From: Streptomyces noursei
GTDB taxonomy: Bacteria; Actinomycetota; Actinomycetes; Streptomycetales; Streptomycetaceae
Assembly: GCF_016917755.1 (NCBI RefSeq)
Contig: NZ_CP070326.1
Location: 744,001 to 808,000 of the forward strand
DNA: 64,000 bases
Direction of reading: 5' to 3'
The position numbers and the translations under genes are program-made. The notes below the pieces were generated by a model. It was not told the DNA's origin. It saw only the letters and a list, made by a program, of their open reading frames with translations, and made no database searches. Below are positions 55,151-63,355 of the stretch, piece by piece. The stretch's first letter is position 1; the number at the start of each line of letters is the position of its first letter.

Positions 55151-56302
55151 TCAGAACTTCGGGGCGTAGGGGTCGGGGCCCGGGGTGGCCGGGGCGCTCC
55201 CGTCCGGCGCCGTCGGGCCGCCGCGCCGGGCGGTGGCGAACAGCGGCGGGCGGCCGGGGATCTCGTAGGGGAAGCGGAAGGCGGCGGCGGCCTGCGGCAG
55301 ATCGACGAGATCGGCGAGGACCTTCTCCCATTCGCCGAGCGGCTGGGGCACCTCCTGCCGGTAGGTGCTGTCCAGCCAGGTGCGGTGCATGCCGGTGAGG
55401 TTGGTCCAGGCGTCCGCGGCCTCGGACGGCGCCACCGGCCGGGCCACCGCGCCGCCCGCGCCCGCGGTGTACGGCGCGAGGGTCGCGGCGAGCTGCTCGG
55501 CGAGCGGGAGGGCAGTGTCGCCGGTGGCGGCCAGCGAGACCCGCAGGCGGTAGCCGCGGCCCGCGAGCGCCCCCAGCGCATCGTGGTAGAGCGGCGCCGC
55601 GCGCTGCGCGAACGGATCGGGCGGGATGTACTGGGTGAACACCGGGTTGGGGCGGCCGGGCTGGGCGAGCCGGCCGTACTCACGGGCCAAGTAGCCGAGG
55701 TAGGAGAGCAGTTCGGGCGCCGGAGCATGGGGCTCCAGGCAGATCGCGGCGACGGTGGGGGCGCCCGCACGGGCCAGCGCGTCCCATACCGGCTCCCAGC
55801 TCACCGCCTCCCCGCCCAGCGGGGCGAGGGCCACACCCAGGCGGAAGTCGGTGTCCCGCCGGCTCAGCCACGCCCAGGAGAGCCGCTTGCGGACCTCGGC
55901 GAGGCCGGCCGGGACCCGGTCGAAGGGGACCAGCGCGGTGTGCAGTTCCCGGACGTCCTCGATAGGCTCGGCCCGTACGTGCCGGGGGCAGTCGGCCAGC
56001 GCCGCCCGCAGGGCGAGGACGGCGGCGGACGCCGTGGGGCCGTCGGGGCCGGGCATCCGGCACAACAGCGTGCAGGCCACGGCGGATCCGGGCGCGGTGG
56101 CGTAGCGCAGTTCGAAGGCCCGGCCGTCGGGCTGCCAGTGCCGCGACAGCCAGACCTGTTCGAGGTCGGTCGCCTCGCGGCGGCGCTGGGCCTCGGGCAA
56201 CCCGACGTGGGCGCCGTTCTCGGACATCGCCGGTTCCGGTGCGAGCCGGAGCCCGGCCCAGGCCCACGCTCCCGCGGGCCCGGTGTGGACCAGGACGCTC
56301 AT
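55151..56302 (-). CDS. Unrecognised cytoplasmic protein of the caspase-EACC1 operon
   Basis: 383 residues from ATG overlapping the stop of the membrane-protein gene (ATGA). No signal peptide or membrane helix. I see no catalytic motif or nucleotide-binding loop. The sequence is rich in Trp, Arg, Leu and Pro, with several strand-helix units (ALRAALADCPRHVRAEP, LVPFDRVPAGLAEVRKRLSWAWL, RYGRLAQPGRPNP-like segments) and a Pro-rich C-terminus ending PGPDPYAPKF. Its gene lies 34 nt before EACC1. Role unknown; a sensor or scaffold that passes a signal to EACC1 and the caspase is the simplest reading. Confidence 0.8.
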   Translation of the reverse strand: MSVLVHTGPAGAWAWAGLRLAPEPAMSENGAHVGLPEAQRRREATDLEQVWLSRHWQPDGRAFELRYATAPGSAVACTLLCRMPGPDGPTASAAVLALRAALADCPRHVRAEPIEDVRELHTALVPFDRVPAGLAEVRKRLSWAWLSRRDTDFRLGVALAPLGGEAVSWEPVWDALARAGAPTVAAICLEPHAPAPELLSYLGYLAREYGRLAQPGRPNPVFTQYIPPDPFAQRAAPLYHDALGALAGRGYRLRVSLAATGDTALPLAEQLAATLAPYTAGAGGAVARPVAPSEAADAWTNLTGMHRTWLDSTYRQEVPQPLGEWEKVLADLVDLPQAAAAFRFPYEIPGRPPLFATARRGGPTAPDGSAPATPGPDPYAPKF

Positions 56303-57186
56303 GCCGTGGGGCCGGCCTCGCCGCCGTGCCGGGGCTGCTGCTCCGCGGGCTGCGGCGGCACGGCAGGAACGGGGGGAACCATGGGCGGAACGGCGGGCGG
56401 CGGCGGGGTGGCGCCCGCCGCCGGTGCGGAAGGTACGGCCGGCGCCTCCACCGCGACCATCAGCCCCTCGCGGCAGGCGAGATGGACGGCCTCGCGCATG
56501 GCACGGGCGCCCTCGCTGCGCAGCATCTGCCGCTCGATGCCGTGGTCGCCCCTGAGGGCGCGGAAGAAGTCGCCGAGGAACTGGGCCATCAGTTCCGTGC
56601 CACGGCGCGAACGCCACATCATCCAGCCGAGGTAGAGGCTGCTGCCGTAGTTGAACACCGAGACATAGGCGGTGTACGGAGCGTTGTTGAGCGTGATGCG
56701 GGGGCCGAACGGCTGGGGGGCGAGGGGGTATCCGCGGCTGCCGAGCGTCTGCAGGATCGTCGCGTACACCGTCTCGGCGCGGTCCGGGCGATCGGGCAAC
56801 AGGACCCGCCATTCGCCGACCGGTTCCGGCAGCCGGGTCATGAGCAGGACGACCAGGAAGGCCGCGAACGAGGCGAGGCCGGCGAAGACGAACCAGCCGG
56901 CCCCGCCCGCGCCACCGCTGCTGGGCGCTTCGCCGTTCCATGAGGCGGAGGATTCACTCGACCCCAGGTCCGACATCAGCGAGACGATCCCGATCCAGGT
57001 GGGGATCGCCGCCACCGCGCATCCGGCGACGGCCGCCCGCAACCACAGGAAGAAGATCGTCCTGCCGGGAACGCTCTCGTTGAGGGCCAGCTCGACGGGC
57101 TGGTACCGCAGGGTCTTGTCCAGATAGGCAGCGTTGCCGTCGCCACCGCGCCACCCCGGGAGCGGCGTCGCATTACCAGTGATCAT
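56299..57186 (-). CDS. Two-pass membrane protein heading the caspase-EACC1 operon
   Basis: 295 residues from ATG with AGGGGTGA upstream; upstream in-frame codons are not conserved in composition. A short N-terminus leads to helix 1 (about 45-75, TIFFLWLRAAVAGCAVAAIP), a Ser/Gly-rich loop, helix 2 (about 92-117), then a soluble domain of about 110 residues (WRVLLPDRPDRAETVYATIL, LNNAPYTAYVSVFNYGSSLYLGWMMWR, FFRALRG) and a Pro-rich tail. It could hold the system at the membrane or sense envelope change. No domain recognised. Confidence 0.8.
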   Translation of the reverse strand: MITGNATPLPGWRGGDGNAAYLDKTLRYQPVELALNESVPGRTIFFLWLRAAVAGCAVAAIPTWIGIVSLMSDLGSSESSASWNGEAPSSGGAGGAGWFVFAGLASFAAFLVVLLMTRLPEPVGEWRVLLPDRPDRAETVYATILQTLGSRGYPLAPQPFGPRITLNNAPYTAYVSVFNYGSSLYLGWMMWRSRRGTELMAQFLGDFFRALRGDHGIERQMLRSEGARAMREAVHLACREGLMVAVEAPAVPSAPAAGATPPPPAVPPMVPPVPAVPPQPAEQQPRHGGEAGPTA

Positions 57187-57408
57187 GTCACCCCTGATGA
57201 CCAACGTGAATCGAAGCGGACCCGCGGCATGTGCCGGGGTCGGCGCTCCACTGTGGCACAACCTCCGTCTGGGCAAGGCCACTTCACCCATTGCCAGGGA
57301 ATGGGGAATGTCGAGTCGCCTTCCGAAAGGCCACAGGACGGGACAACCGGACAGCGGGCTCCGTCTCCGCCGGTCGCGCCGCCCGGACGGACAGCCCCGC
57401 ACCACCAC

Positions 57409-57450
57409 GGGGCCGGTGTCGATCGCCCGCGGCTGATCGACACCGGCCCC
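57409..57450. terminator. Terminator of the isocitrate-lyase-family gene
   Basis: GGGGCCGGTGTCGATC (57409-57424) and GATCGACACCGGCCCC (57435-57450) form a perfect 16-bp stem, 24 bp after the stop at 57474. It isolates the caspase operon, whose promoter lies in 57187-57408. Confidence 0.85.
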
Positions 57451-57473
57451 GATGTCCCTGGGAAGGGGGATGG

Positions 57474-58289
57474 TCAGCGCGGGGTGAACAGCGCGTTGAG
57501 TTCGGGGAAGGCGATGCCGTCGGCGAGCGACTGGTAGCCGCCGGTGCCGTACAGCTCCTGTGCCGCGCGGCGGGCGGTGGCATAGGCGGCCTGGGCCACC
57601 CCCGATCCGACGCTGACCCGGGCCACGCCGAGGGCGCCCAGCGCGGCGACGTCCGGGGCTCCGGGGCCGGCCATGACGTTCAGCGGCACGGTGAGCTCCG
57701 CGGCCAGGGCCTTGACGGTGTCGGGGTCGGCGACGCCCGGGACGAAGATGCCGTCGGCGCCGCACTCCGCGTAGCCGCGTGCCCGTTCCAGGGTGTCCTG
57801 CAGCCGGGTGGCGGGGTCGCCGAGACCGAACAGGTAGGTGTCGATGCGGGCGTTGAGGAAGAGCTGCCCGCCGGCCTTCTCCACCGCGTCCCGGGCCGCC
57901 GTCAGCCGCTCCCGGAACTCGGCCGGGGTCCGGGTGCCGTCCTCGATGTTGACGCCGACCGCGCCCGCCTCCAGCACCCCGGTGACCGTCTCGGCGACAC
58001 CGGCCGCGTCCTGCCCGTACCCGCCCTCGATGTCCGCGGTGACCGGCACGGTGACGGCCGCGGCGATCCGGGCGATCAGGTCCAGGGCCCGGTCGCGGGC
58101 GAGGACGTCCCCGTCCGGCGAGCCGAGCGCCCAGGCGACACCGGCGCTGGTGGTGGCGATCGCGGGGGCGCCCGCGGCCTCGATGACGCGCGCGCTGGCC
58201 ACGTCCCAGGCATTGGCGAGCGCGAGGGGACGGGCAGGGGTGTGGAGGGAGCGGAAGAGTCGGGCCCGCTCCGCCTGTGTCGTGGTCAT
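57474..58289 (-). CDS. Isocitrate lyase / PEP mutase superfamily enzyme
   Basis: 271 residues from the ATG beginning MTTTQAERARLFRSLH. TIM-barrel features of the superfamily: ALANAWDVASARV, ATTSAGVAWALGSPDG, the metal-binding TADIEGGYG and NIEDGTR, FLNARIDTY and the VPLNVMAGPG strand. The DIEGGYG and NIEDG forms match the broad carbon-carbon bond lyase group rather than true isocitrate lyase. Substrate unknown. Single gene, terminator after it. Confidence 0.87.
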   Translation of the reverse strand: MTTTQAERARLFRSLHTPARPLALANAWDVASARVIEAAGAPAIATTSAGVAWALGSPDGDVLARDRALDLIARIAAAVTVPVTADIEGGYGQDAAGVAETVTGVLEAGAVGVNIEDGTRTPAEFRERLTAARDAVEKAGGQLFLNARIDTYLFGLGDPATRLQDTLERARGYAECGADGIFVPGVADPDTVKALAAELTVPLNVMAGPGAPDVAALGALGVARVSVGSGVAQAAYATARRAAQELYGTGGYQSLADGIAFPELNALFTPR

Positions 58290-58447
58290 GCGGTCAGCCA
58301 ACCAGCGGGCGCCGTCGGGTGTCTGGCAGGAATCCGACATCATCGCCAACGCTCCGATCCCCCCCCCGGCCCCGCCCCCGAACATCAGGCCGACGCGTTC
58401 AGTAGGGTCGGGTCCGCATCCGAACGCTCCCACAGGAAGGGACCCCC

Positions 58448-58915
58448 ATGGACGTCGAGCAGGCCCGCGACCGCATCACCGGGATCCGCTCAGCCGGCGG
58501 CAAGGTGTCCGTCGACGAACTGGACGCCTTGTGGGCGGCGTTGCCGACGGTGCGACCGGAGGAGATCCTCGGTGCCTGGCGCGGCAGCGCGTTCGTCACC
58601 GGCCACCGGGTGGAGAGCCTGCTGACGGCGGCGAACTGGCACGGGAAGCGCTTCCACTCCCCCACCGACGTGCAGCCCCTGATCTGCCGCGGCGCCGACG
58701 GCGCGCTGTTCTCCGACGTCGAGGCGGGCAAGGGCGAGGCCAGCCTGTGGATGGTCGAGTTCCGCGGCGAGTCCACGGCTTCGATGGTGTACGACGGGCA
58801 GCCCGTCATCGACCACTTCAAGCGGATCGACGACAGCACGCTCCTGGGCGTGATGAACGGCAAGGAGGTGCTCGACGACGGGCGGCACTTCTACTTCCTC
58901 CTCGAACGCGAGTGA
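58448..58915 (+). CDS. GXWXG/DUF4334 family protein
   Basis: 155 residues. The N-terminal GXWXG motif appears as ILGAWRGSAF near residue 40, with LDALWAALPTVRPEE before it; the DUF4334 part has AANWHGKRFHSPTDVQPL, VEFRGESTASMVYDGQPVIDHFKRID and the LGVMNGKEV end. The fold is a small beta-barrel of unknown function, often beside oxidoreductases of terpene or aromatic catabolism. 82 bp before the dehydrogenase gene, same strand. Confidence 0.85.
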   Translation: MDVEQARDRITGIRSAGGKVSVDELDALWAALPTVRPEEILGAWRGSAFVTGHRVESLLTAANWHGKRFHSPTDVQPLICRGADGALFSDVEAGKGEASLWMVEFRGESTASMVYDGQPVIDHFKRIDDSTLLGVMNGKEVLDDGRHFYFLLERE

Positions 58916-58997
58916 GCGCCCCGCCCCGGGCCACCCACCGCACCGCCCGCCCTCCCATCGTTCCGCCCGCCAACTCGCCAGAAGGACAACCGAACTG

Positions 58998-60101
58998 ATG
59001 CGCATTCAGGCAGCCGTCGTGGAATCCCCCGGAGGGCCCTTCACCCTCCGCGACGACCTCGTCATCGACGCGCCCCGGCCCGACGAGGTCCTGGTCAGGA
59101 TCGCGGCGGCCGGCATCTGCCACACCGACCTCAGCACCCGGCAGAAGTGGCCGCGGCAGCTCAGCCCGATGGTGTTCGGCCACGAGGGCGCCGGCACCGT
59201 CGAGGCCGTCGGCGACGAGGTCACCTCCGTACGGCCGGGTGACACCGTGTGCCTGAGCTACCGCAGTTGCACCGCCTGCGGGCAGTGCGCGGCGGGCCAC
59301 CCCGCCTACTGCGAAACCGGCATCTTCGCCCTCAACGCCAGCGGCACCCGGCCCGACGGCAGCACCCCGCTGTCCCGCGCCGGGGACGGGGGCGCCGTCT
59401 ACGGAAGCTTCTTCGGCCAGTCGTCCTTCGCGACGTACGCCCTCGCGCACGTCAGCAATGTCGTCAAGGTGCCGGCGGACCTGCCGCCGGCGGTCGCCGC
59501 GCCACTGGGTTGCGGGGTGCAGACCGGTGCCGGCACGGTCCTCAACGTGCTGCGCCCGCCGCGGGGATCCTCAGTGGCGGTCTTCGGCGCGGGCAGTGTC
59601 GGGCTCACCTCCGTGATGACCGCGGTCGCCGAGGGCTGTCGCGTCATCGCCGTCGATCCGCTGCCGGCCCGGCGTGCCAAGGCGCTCCGGTTCGGCGCTG
59701 TGGCGGCCGTCGATCCCCACGCCGTGGAGGATGTCGCGGCCGCGGTCCGCGAGCACGCCGAGGGCGGCACCGGCTTCGCCATCGACACCACCGGGCGGCC
59801 GGAGGTGATCTCCCAGGCGATCGCGGCGCTCGCTCAGCGCGGCACGCTGGCCCTGGTCGGCGTCGGCGGACGCGCCGAGTTCGACATCATGACCGTCCTG
59901 ACCAAGGGCGTCCGGATCCGCGGTGTGATCGAGGGGGACGCGGCGCCCGCCGACTTCATCCCCCGCCTCGTCGCCCGCTACCGCCAGGGCGTCCTCCCGC
60001 TCGACGAGATCATCACCGAATTCCCATTCCACGAGATCGAGGACGCCGCCCGCGCCGCGACCGCGGGCGAGGTCATCAAGCCGGTGCTCCGCCTCCCCTG
60101 A
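58998..60101 (+). CDS. Zinc-dependent alcohol dehydrogenase (MDR, aryl-alcohol type)
   Basis: 367 residues. Catalytic zinc ligands: Cys in AGICHTDL and the GHEGAGTVEAVGD His/Glu. Structural zinc Cys cluster: CLSYRSCTACGQCAAGHPAYC. NAD-binding loop: VFGAGSVGLTSV. The sequence ends GEVIKPVLRL as in aryl-alcohol and geraniol dehydrogenases. It would interconvert an alcohol and aldehyde with NAD. Likely linked to the P450 system through a hydroxylated substrate. Confidence 0.92.
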   Translation: MRIQAAVVESPGGPFTLRDDLVIDAPRPDEVLVRIAAAGICHTDLSTRQKWPRQLSPMVFGHEGAGTVEAVGDEVTSVRPGDTVCLSYRSCTACGQCAAGHPAYCETGIFALNASGTRPDGSTPLSRAGDGGAVYGSFFGQSSFATYALAHVSNVVKVPADLPPAVAAPLGCGVQTGAGTVLNVLRPPRGSSVAVFGAGSVGLTSVMTAVAEGCRVIAVDPLPARRAKALRFGAVAAVDPHAVEDVAAAVREHAEGGTGFAIDTTGRPEVISQAIAALAQRGTLALVGVGGRAEFDIMTVLTKGVRIRGVIEGDAAPADFIPRLVARYRQGVLPLDEIITEFPFHEIEDAARAATAGEVIKPVLRLP

Positions 60102-60109
60102 GCCGGCGA

Positions 60110-60781
60110 TCAGGCCGCGTCCCCGACCGGTTCCCGCTCGGGGGCGGGGGCCTGGGCGACCAGCAGCCACCCGTGCGCGGCGGGGCCCAGGACGGTTGCG
60201 GTGATCGCGATGGCCGCCGCGACCACGTAGGTGGCGTTGTCCACGTAGGCGCCCAGCAGGAGTTGGGCCAGGAGCGCGGCGGTGATCAGGGCGAGTTTCG
60301 CGACGATCAGGCGTGGTGCGGAGAGGGTGGGCCGGGTCGAGGGGTGACTGCGGTCGGCCCGGGTGCGGTGGGCCCGGCGGACCTGTACGGGGATGCTGAG
60401 GAGGAGCAGCACGAGGCCGGCGGCCGGCACGACCGGGGAGCGGCCGGTGTGCGGGTCCAGCAGGTGACCGACCAGGGCGCTGGTGCCGAAGGCGGCCGCG
60501 ATGATCACGATTCTGGCCGTGACCAGTTGAGCTATGACCCGTGTGGGCCGGGTGGTCTCGTAGAGCTCCTGGGTGAGGCGGCGGTTGGTCCGCAGCAGCA
60601 GGGGCGGCAGGATCAGCAGGATGACGAGGGTACGCAGGGCGTGTTCCCACGCCGGCGCGTTGCCTTCGCCGATCCAGGTGAACGCCATGAAGCTGCCGAT
60701 GGCGGCATAGCGCAGCCGCAGCGCGCGGGGGCCGACGGCCGGCGTGTCATGGGCATGGGGGGTCCTGCGGTGAGCGTGCAT
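60110..60781 (-). CDS. Multi-pass membrane protein, unknown function
   Basis: 223 residues with a His/Arg-rich N-terminus and about five to six hydrophobic helices (e.g. LRTLVILLILPPLLLR, ARIVIIAAAFGTSALVG, LIVAKLALITAALLAQLLLG, YVVAAAIAITATVLG). No transporter signature recognised. Convergent with the dehydrogenase gene, ending 8 bp from it. Confidence 0.75.
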   Translation of the reverse strand: MHAHRRTPHAHDTPAVGPRALRLRYAAIGSFMAFTWIGEGNAPAWEHALRTLVILLILPPLLLRTNRRLTQELYETTRPTRVIAQLVTARIVIIAAAFGTSALVGHLLDPHTGRSPVVPAAGLVLLLLSIPVQVRRAHRTRADRSHPSTRPTLSAPRLIVAKLALITAALLAQLLLGAYVDNATYVVAAAIAITATVLGPAAHGWLLVAQAPAPEREPVGDAA

Positions 60782-60896
60782 GAAGGCGGTTCCTTCGAAG
60801 GAAGCGGGTGAGCGTTCACCGGACGCCGCGGAGCATCGGCACGCGCACGGATGCTCCGCTCGTTGAGGTACTGGCGGGGGCCTGGCGGAGTCCTGC

Positions 60897-61565
60897 TCAG
60901 TCGCCGTCGACGGCGGCGGGTGCCGTGCCGGCGTTGATGCCGACGAACAGCCATTTCAGGGCTTGGCCGAAGAGTTCCTCGGGCACGCTGGCGGGGTCGA
61001 TGCGCCGCTGGCGCACCAGGCCGCCGAACAGTGCCGCCACCACGGTGGCCACGGCCTCCGCGGAGACCTCGGCGGGGGCACCCTGCTGGGCCAGGGACGT
61101 GCTGATCACGCCCTCCAGCGCCCGACGAGGTCCGCTCAGGTTGGCCGCCATGGACTCCAGGACGTGCGGGTTGCGCACCGCGTAGAGCCAGAACTCGGCC
61201 TGTAGCGGGGCGAAGTCGATGTCCTTGTCGGCGACGTCGATCAGGAGGCGCCCGAGCTCGGCGGCGGCCTCCCCGGTGCCTGGTTCGTACCGGTCCAGGG
61301 TCTGGGCGGCCTCGGCGATGCGGTCGGTCTGGCGGTGCGAGAGGAGTTCGAGGAACAGTGCCTCCTTGCTCCCGAAGTTCGAGTACAGCGCGCCGATGGA
61401 GAATCCCGCCGCCTCGGCGATCTCCTCCACGGAGGCGCCGGTGAAGCCCTTGCGGGCGAAGACCCGCGCGGCCGCGTCCAGCAGCAGCGCCCGGGTGCGG
61501 GCCTTGGCCTCCGCGCGACTCAACCGCCGACGGACCGGTTCCTCACTCTCAGCATTCACCTTCAC
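60897..61565 (-). CDS. TetR-family regulator of the ferredoxin-P450 operon
   Basis: 222 residues. TetR HTH: RALLLDAAARVFARKGFTGASVEEIAEAAGFSIGALYSNFGSKEAL-like segment in residues 25-70, then a helical ligand domain. Divergent from the ferredoxin gene; the gap holds repeated CTAT/ATAG half-sites. Probably a repressor released by the P450 substrate or a product. Confidence 0.92.
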   Translation of the reverse strand: MKVNAESEEPVRRRLSRAEAKARTRALLLDAAARVFARKGFTGASVEEIAEAAGFSIGALYSNFGSKEALFLELLSHRQTDRIAEAAQTLDRYEPGTGEAAAELGRLLIDVADKDIDFAPLQAEFWLYAVRNPHVLESMAANLSGPRRALEGVISTSLAQQGAPAEVSAEAVATVVAALFGGLVRQRRIDPASVPEELFGQALKWLFVGINAGTAPAAVDGD

Positions 61566-61569
61566 AAAG

Positions 61570-61653
61570 CTATTCGGATAGGGATCGCTATGTCAACACT
61601 TGGATAGCGTGTACAGTCCAAATAGCAGTGACTATCTGAATGTCGCTCGCTAT
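61570..61653. promoter_or_regulatory. CTAT/ATAG half-site cluster in the TetR-ferredoxin promoter
   Basis: Six half-sites in 84 bp: CTAT 61570, ATAG 61578, CTAT 61588, ATAG 61604, ATAG 61622, CTAT 61632, with one more CTAT at 61650. Inner dyads are CTAT-TCGG-ATAG and CGCTAT-N12-ATAGCG. They cover the region between the divergent starts. Confidence 0.6.
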
Positions 61654-61732
61654 CACCGGCCCGGGGCCTGACCGGCGCACGCCGCGTTCCCCGCCTCACG
61701 CGGCCCCTGACCAGCGAGGAAAGGGAAGAAAG

Positions 61733-61987
61733 ATGATCACGCAGCCCCCGCCACCGCCCCTACGACTGGTGGTGGACCTGAACCGCTGCCAGAGCTACGG
61801 GCAGTGCGTCTACGCCGCCCCGACCGTCTTCCGGTTCCACGGCGAGGAATCACTGGAGTACGACTACACACCCGATGCCGGCGTCCGCCGCGAGGTGGCG
61901 CGGGCCGCCGCGGCCTGCCCGGTCCAGGCGATCACGCTCGGCGGCGCCACCGAGCCCGCGCCCACCGCGAGCGGAGACGACCGGTGA
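61733..61987 (+). CDS. [3Fe-4S]-type ferredoxin, P450 redox partner
   Basis: 84 residues, ATG with AGGAAAGGGA upstream. Cluster motif CQSYGQC followed by a single later CP (AAAACPVQAI), i.e. three Cys with Tyr in the middle of the first motif, the arrangement of actinomycete P450 ferredoxins. It delivers electrons from the next gene's reductase to the P450. Overlaps the reductase start (GTGA). Confidence 0.9.
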   Translation: MITQPPPPPLRLVVDLNRCQSYGQCVYAAPTVFRFHGEESLEYDYTPDAGVRREVARAAAACPVQAITLGGATEPAPTASGDDR

Positions 61988-63342
61988 CCGCCTCGGCCGC
62001 AGCAGGGCTGCGTACGGGCCGGATCGTGGTGGTCGGCGCCTCACTGGCCGGGTTGCGCGCGGCCGAAGCCCTCCGCGACGAGGGGTTCACCGGGGAGCTC
62101 ACCCTGATCGGCGCGGAGCCGCACGCGCCGTACGACCGGCCGCCGCTGTCGAAGGGGGTGCTGTCCGGCCGACTGAACTGCGACCACATCGTGCTGCCCC
62201 GGGTCCGCAACATCGACGCCCGCTGGCTGCTGGGCACCCCCGCCACCGGGCTGGATGTGCCCGGCCGCCGGGTGGAACTGGCCGACGGGCGGGGCGTGGC
62301 GTACGACCGGCTGCTGATCGCCACCGGCACCCGGGCACGCCCCTGGCCCGTGCAGACCGGCGGCCGTCTGGACGGCGTCCATGTGCTGCGCACCCGCGAG
62401 GACGCCGAGCGGCTGCGCGGCGCACTGGTGGCCGGACCCTCCCGGGTGCTGGTCATCGGCGCGGGCTTCACCGGTGGCGAAGTCACCTCCAGCTGCCGGG
62501 AGTTGGGGCTTGCGGTGACGGTGACACAGCGCAGCGCGACGCCATTGGCCAGTGCGTTGGGCGGGGTGATCGGCCGGGCCGCCGCCGACTGGTACCGCGA
62601 GGCCGGGGTGGACCTGCGGCCGCACACCACGGTCCGCACCCTGGAAGGCCATCCGTCCGGCCGGTTGCGCCGGGCGGTGCTGTCCGACGGCACGACGGTG
62701 GACGCCGAGGTGGCTGTCGTCGCCACCGGCGCCCTGGCCAACACCGAGTGGCTGGCCGGCTCGGGGCTCGCCGCCGACCACCGGGGCGTGGTGAGCGACG
62801 CCGGCTGCCGGGCCCTGACCGCCGACGGCAGGCCGGTCGAGGACGTCTTCGTCGCCGGTGACGTCGCCCGCTGGCCGCACCCCCGCTACCCCGGGCAGCT
62901 CATGCGCCTGGACCACTGGGACAACGCCGTCGCCCAGGCACACACCGCAGCACACAACATCACCCACGGCCCGGGCGAGCAGCTCGTCCACCGGCCGCTG
63001 CCCGCCTTCTGGTCCCAGCAGTTCGGCCGCTACCTCAAGTCCATCGGCGTGCCGGCCCTCGCCGACCAGGTCGTCGTCACCCAAGGCTCCCTCGACCGAC
63101 GGCAGTTCGTCGCCACCTACGGCCTGCACGGCAGGCTGGTCGGCGCCGTGGCGGTCGACTCCCCCCGCGTGCTGGACGGCTACGCGGCCCTCGTCGAAGC
63201 CGGTGCGCCGTTCCCGCCGGTGCTGGGCGCCACCGACGGCCCGGCCCACCTCGACCCCGTCGACGCCGCATTCCCCGGCCGCGCTGCCGGCAGCACCCCG
63301 GACCACGCCCTCAGCGCGCCGGCCCCGACCGCACACCGGTGA
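61984..63342 (+). CDS. FAD-dependent ferredoxin reductase
   Basis: 452 residues from GTG. FAD loop: VVGASLAGLRAAEALRDEG. Then APYDRPPLSKGVL, NAD loop VIGAGFTGGEVTSSCRELG, and the second FAD motif VFVAGDVARWPHP, the plan of rubredoxin/ferredoxin reductases of P450 systems. It takes electrons from NAD(P)H to the ferredoxin. Coupled to both neighbours. Confidence 0.93.
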   Translation: MTASAAAGLRTGRIVVVGASLAGLRAAEALRDEGFTGELTLIGAEPHAPYDRPPLSKGVLSGRLNCDHIVLPRVRNIDARWLLGTPATGLDVPGRRVELADGRGVAYDRLLIATGTRARPWPVQTGGRLDGVHVLRTREDAERLRGALVAGPSRVLVIGAGFTGGEVTSSCRELGLAVTVTQRSATPLASALGGVIGRAAADWYREAGVDLRPHTTVRTLEGHPSGRLRRAVLSDGTTVDAEVAVVATGALANTEWLAGSGLAADHRGVVSDAGCRALTADGRPVEDVFVAGDVARWPHPRYPGQLMRLDHWDNAVAQAHTAAHNITHGPGEQLVHRPLPAFWSQQFGRYLKSIGVPALADQVVVTQGSLDRRQFVATYGLHGRLVGAVAVDSPRVLDGYAALVEAGAPFPPVLGATDGPAHLDPVDAAFPGRAAGSTPDHALSAPAPTAHR

Positions 63343-63355
63343 ACGGAGAGCTCCC

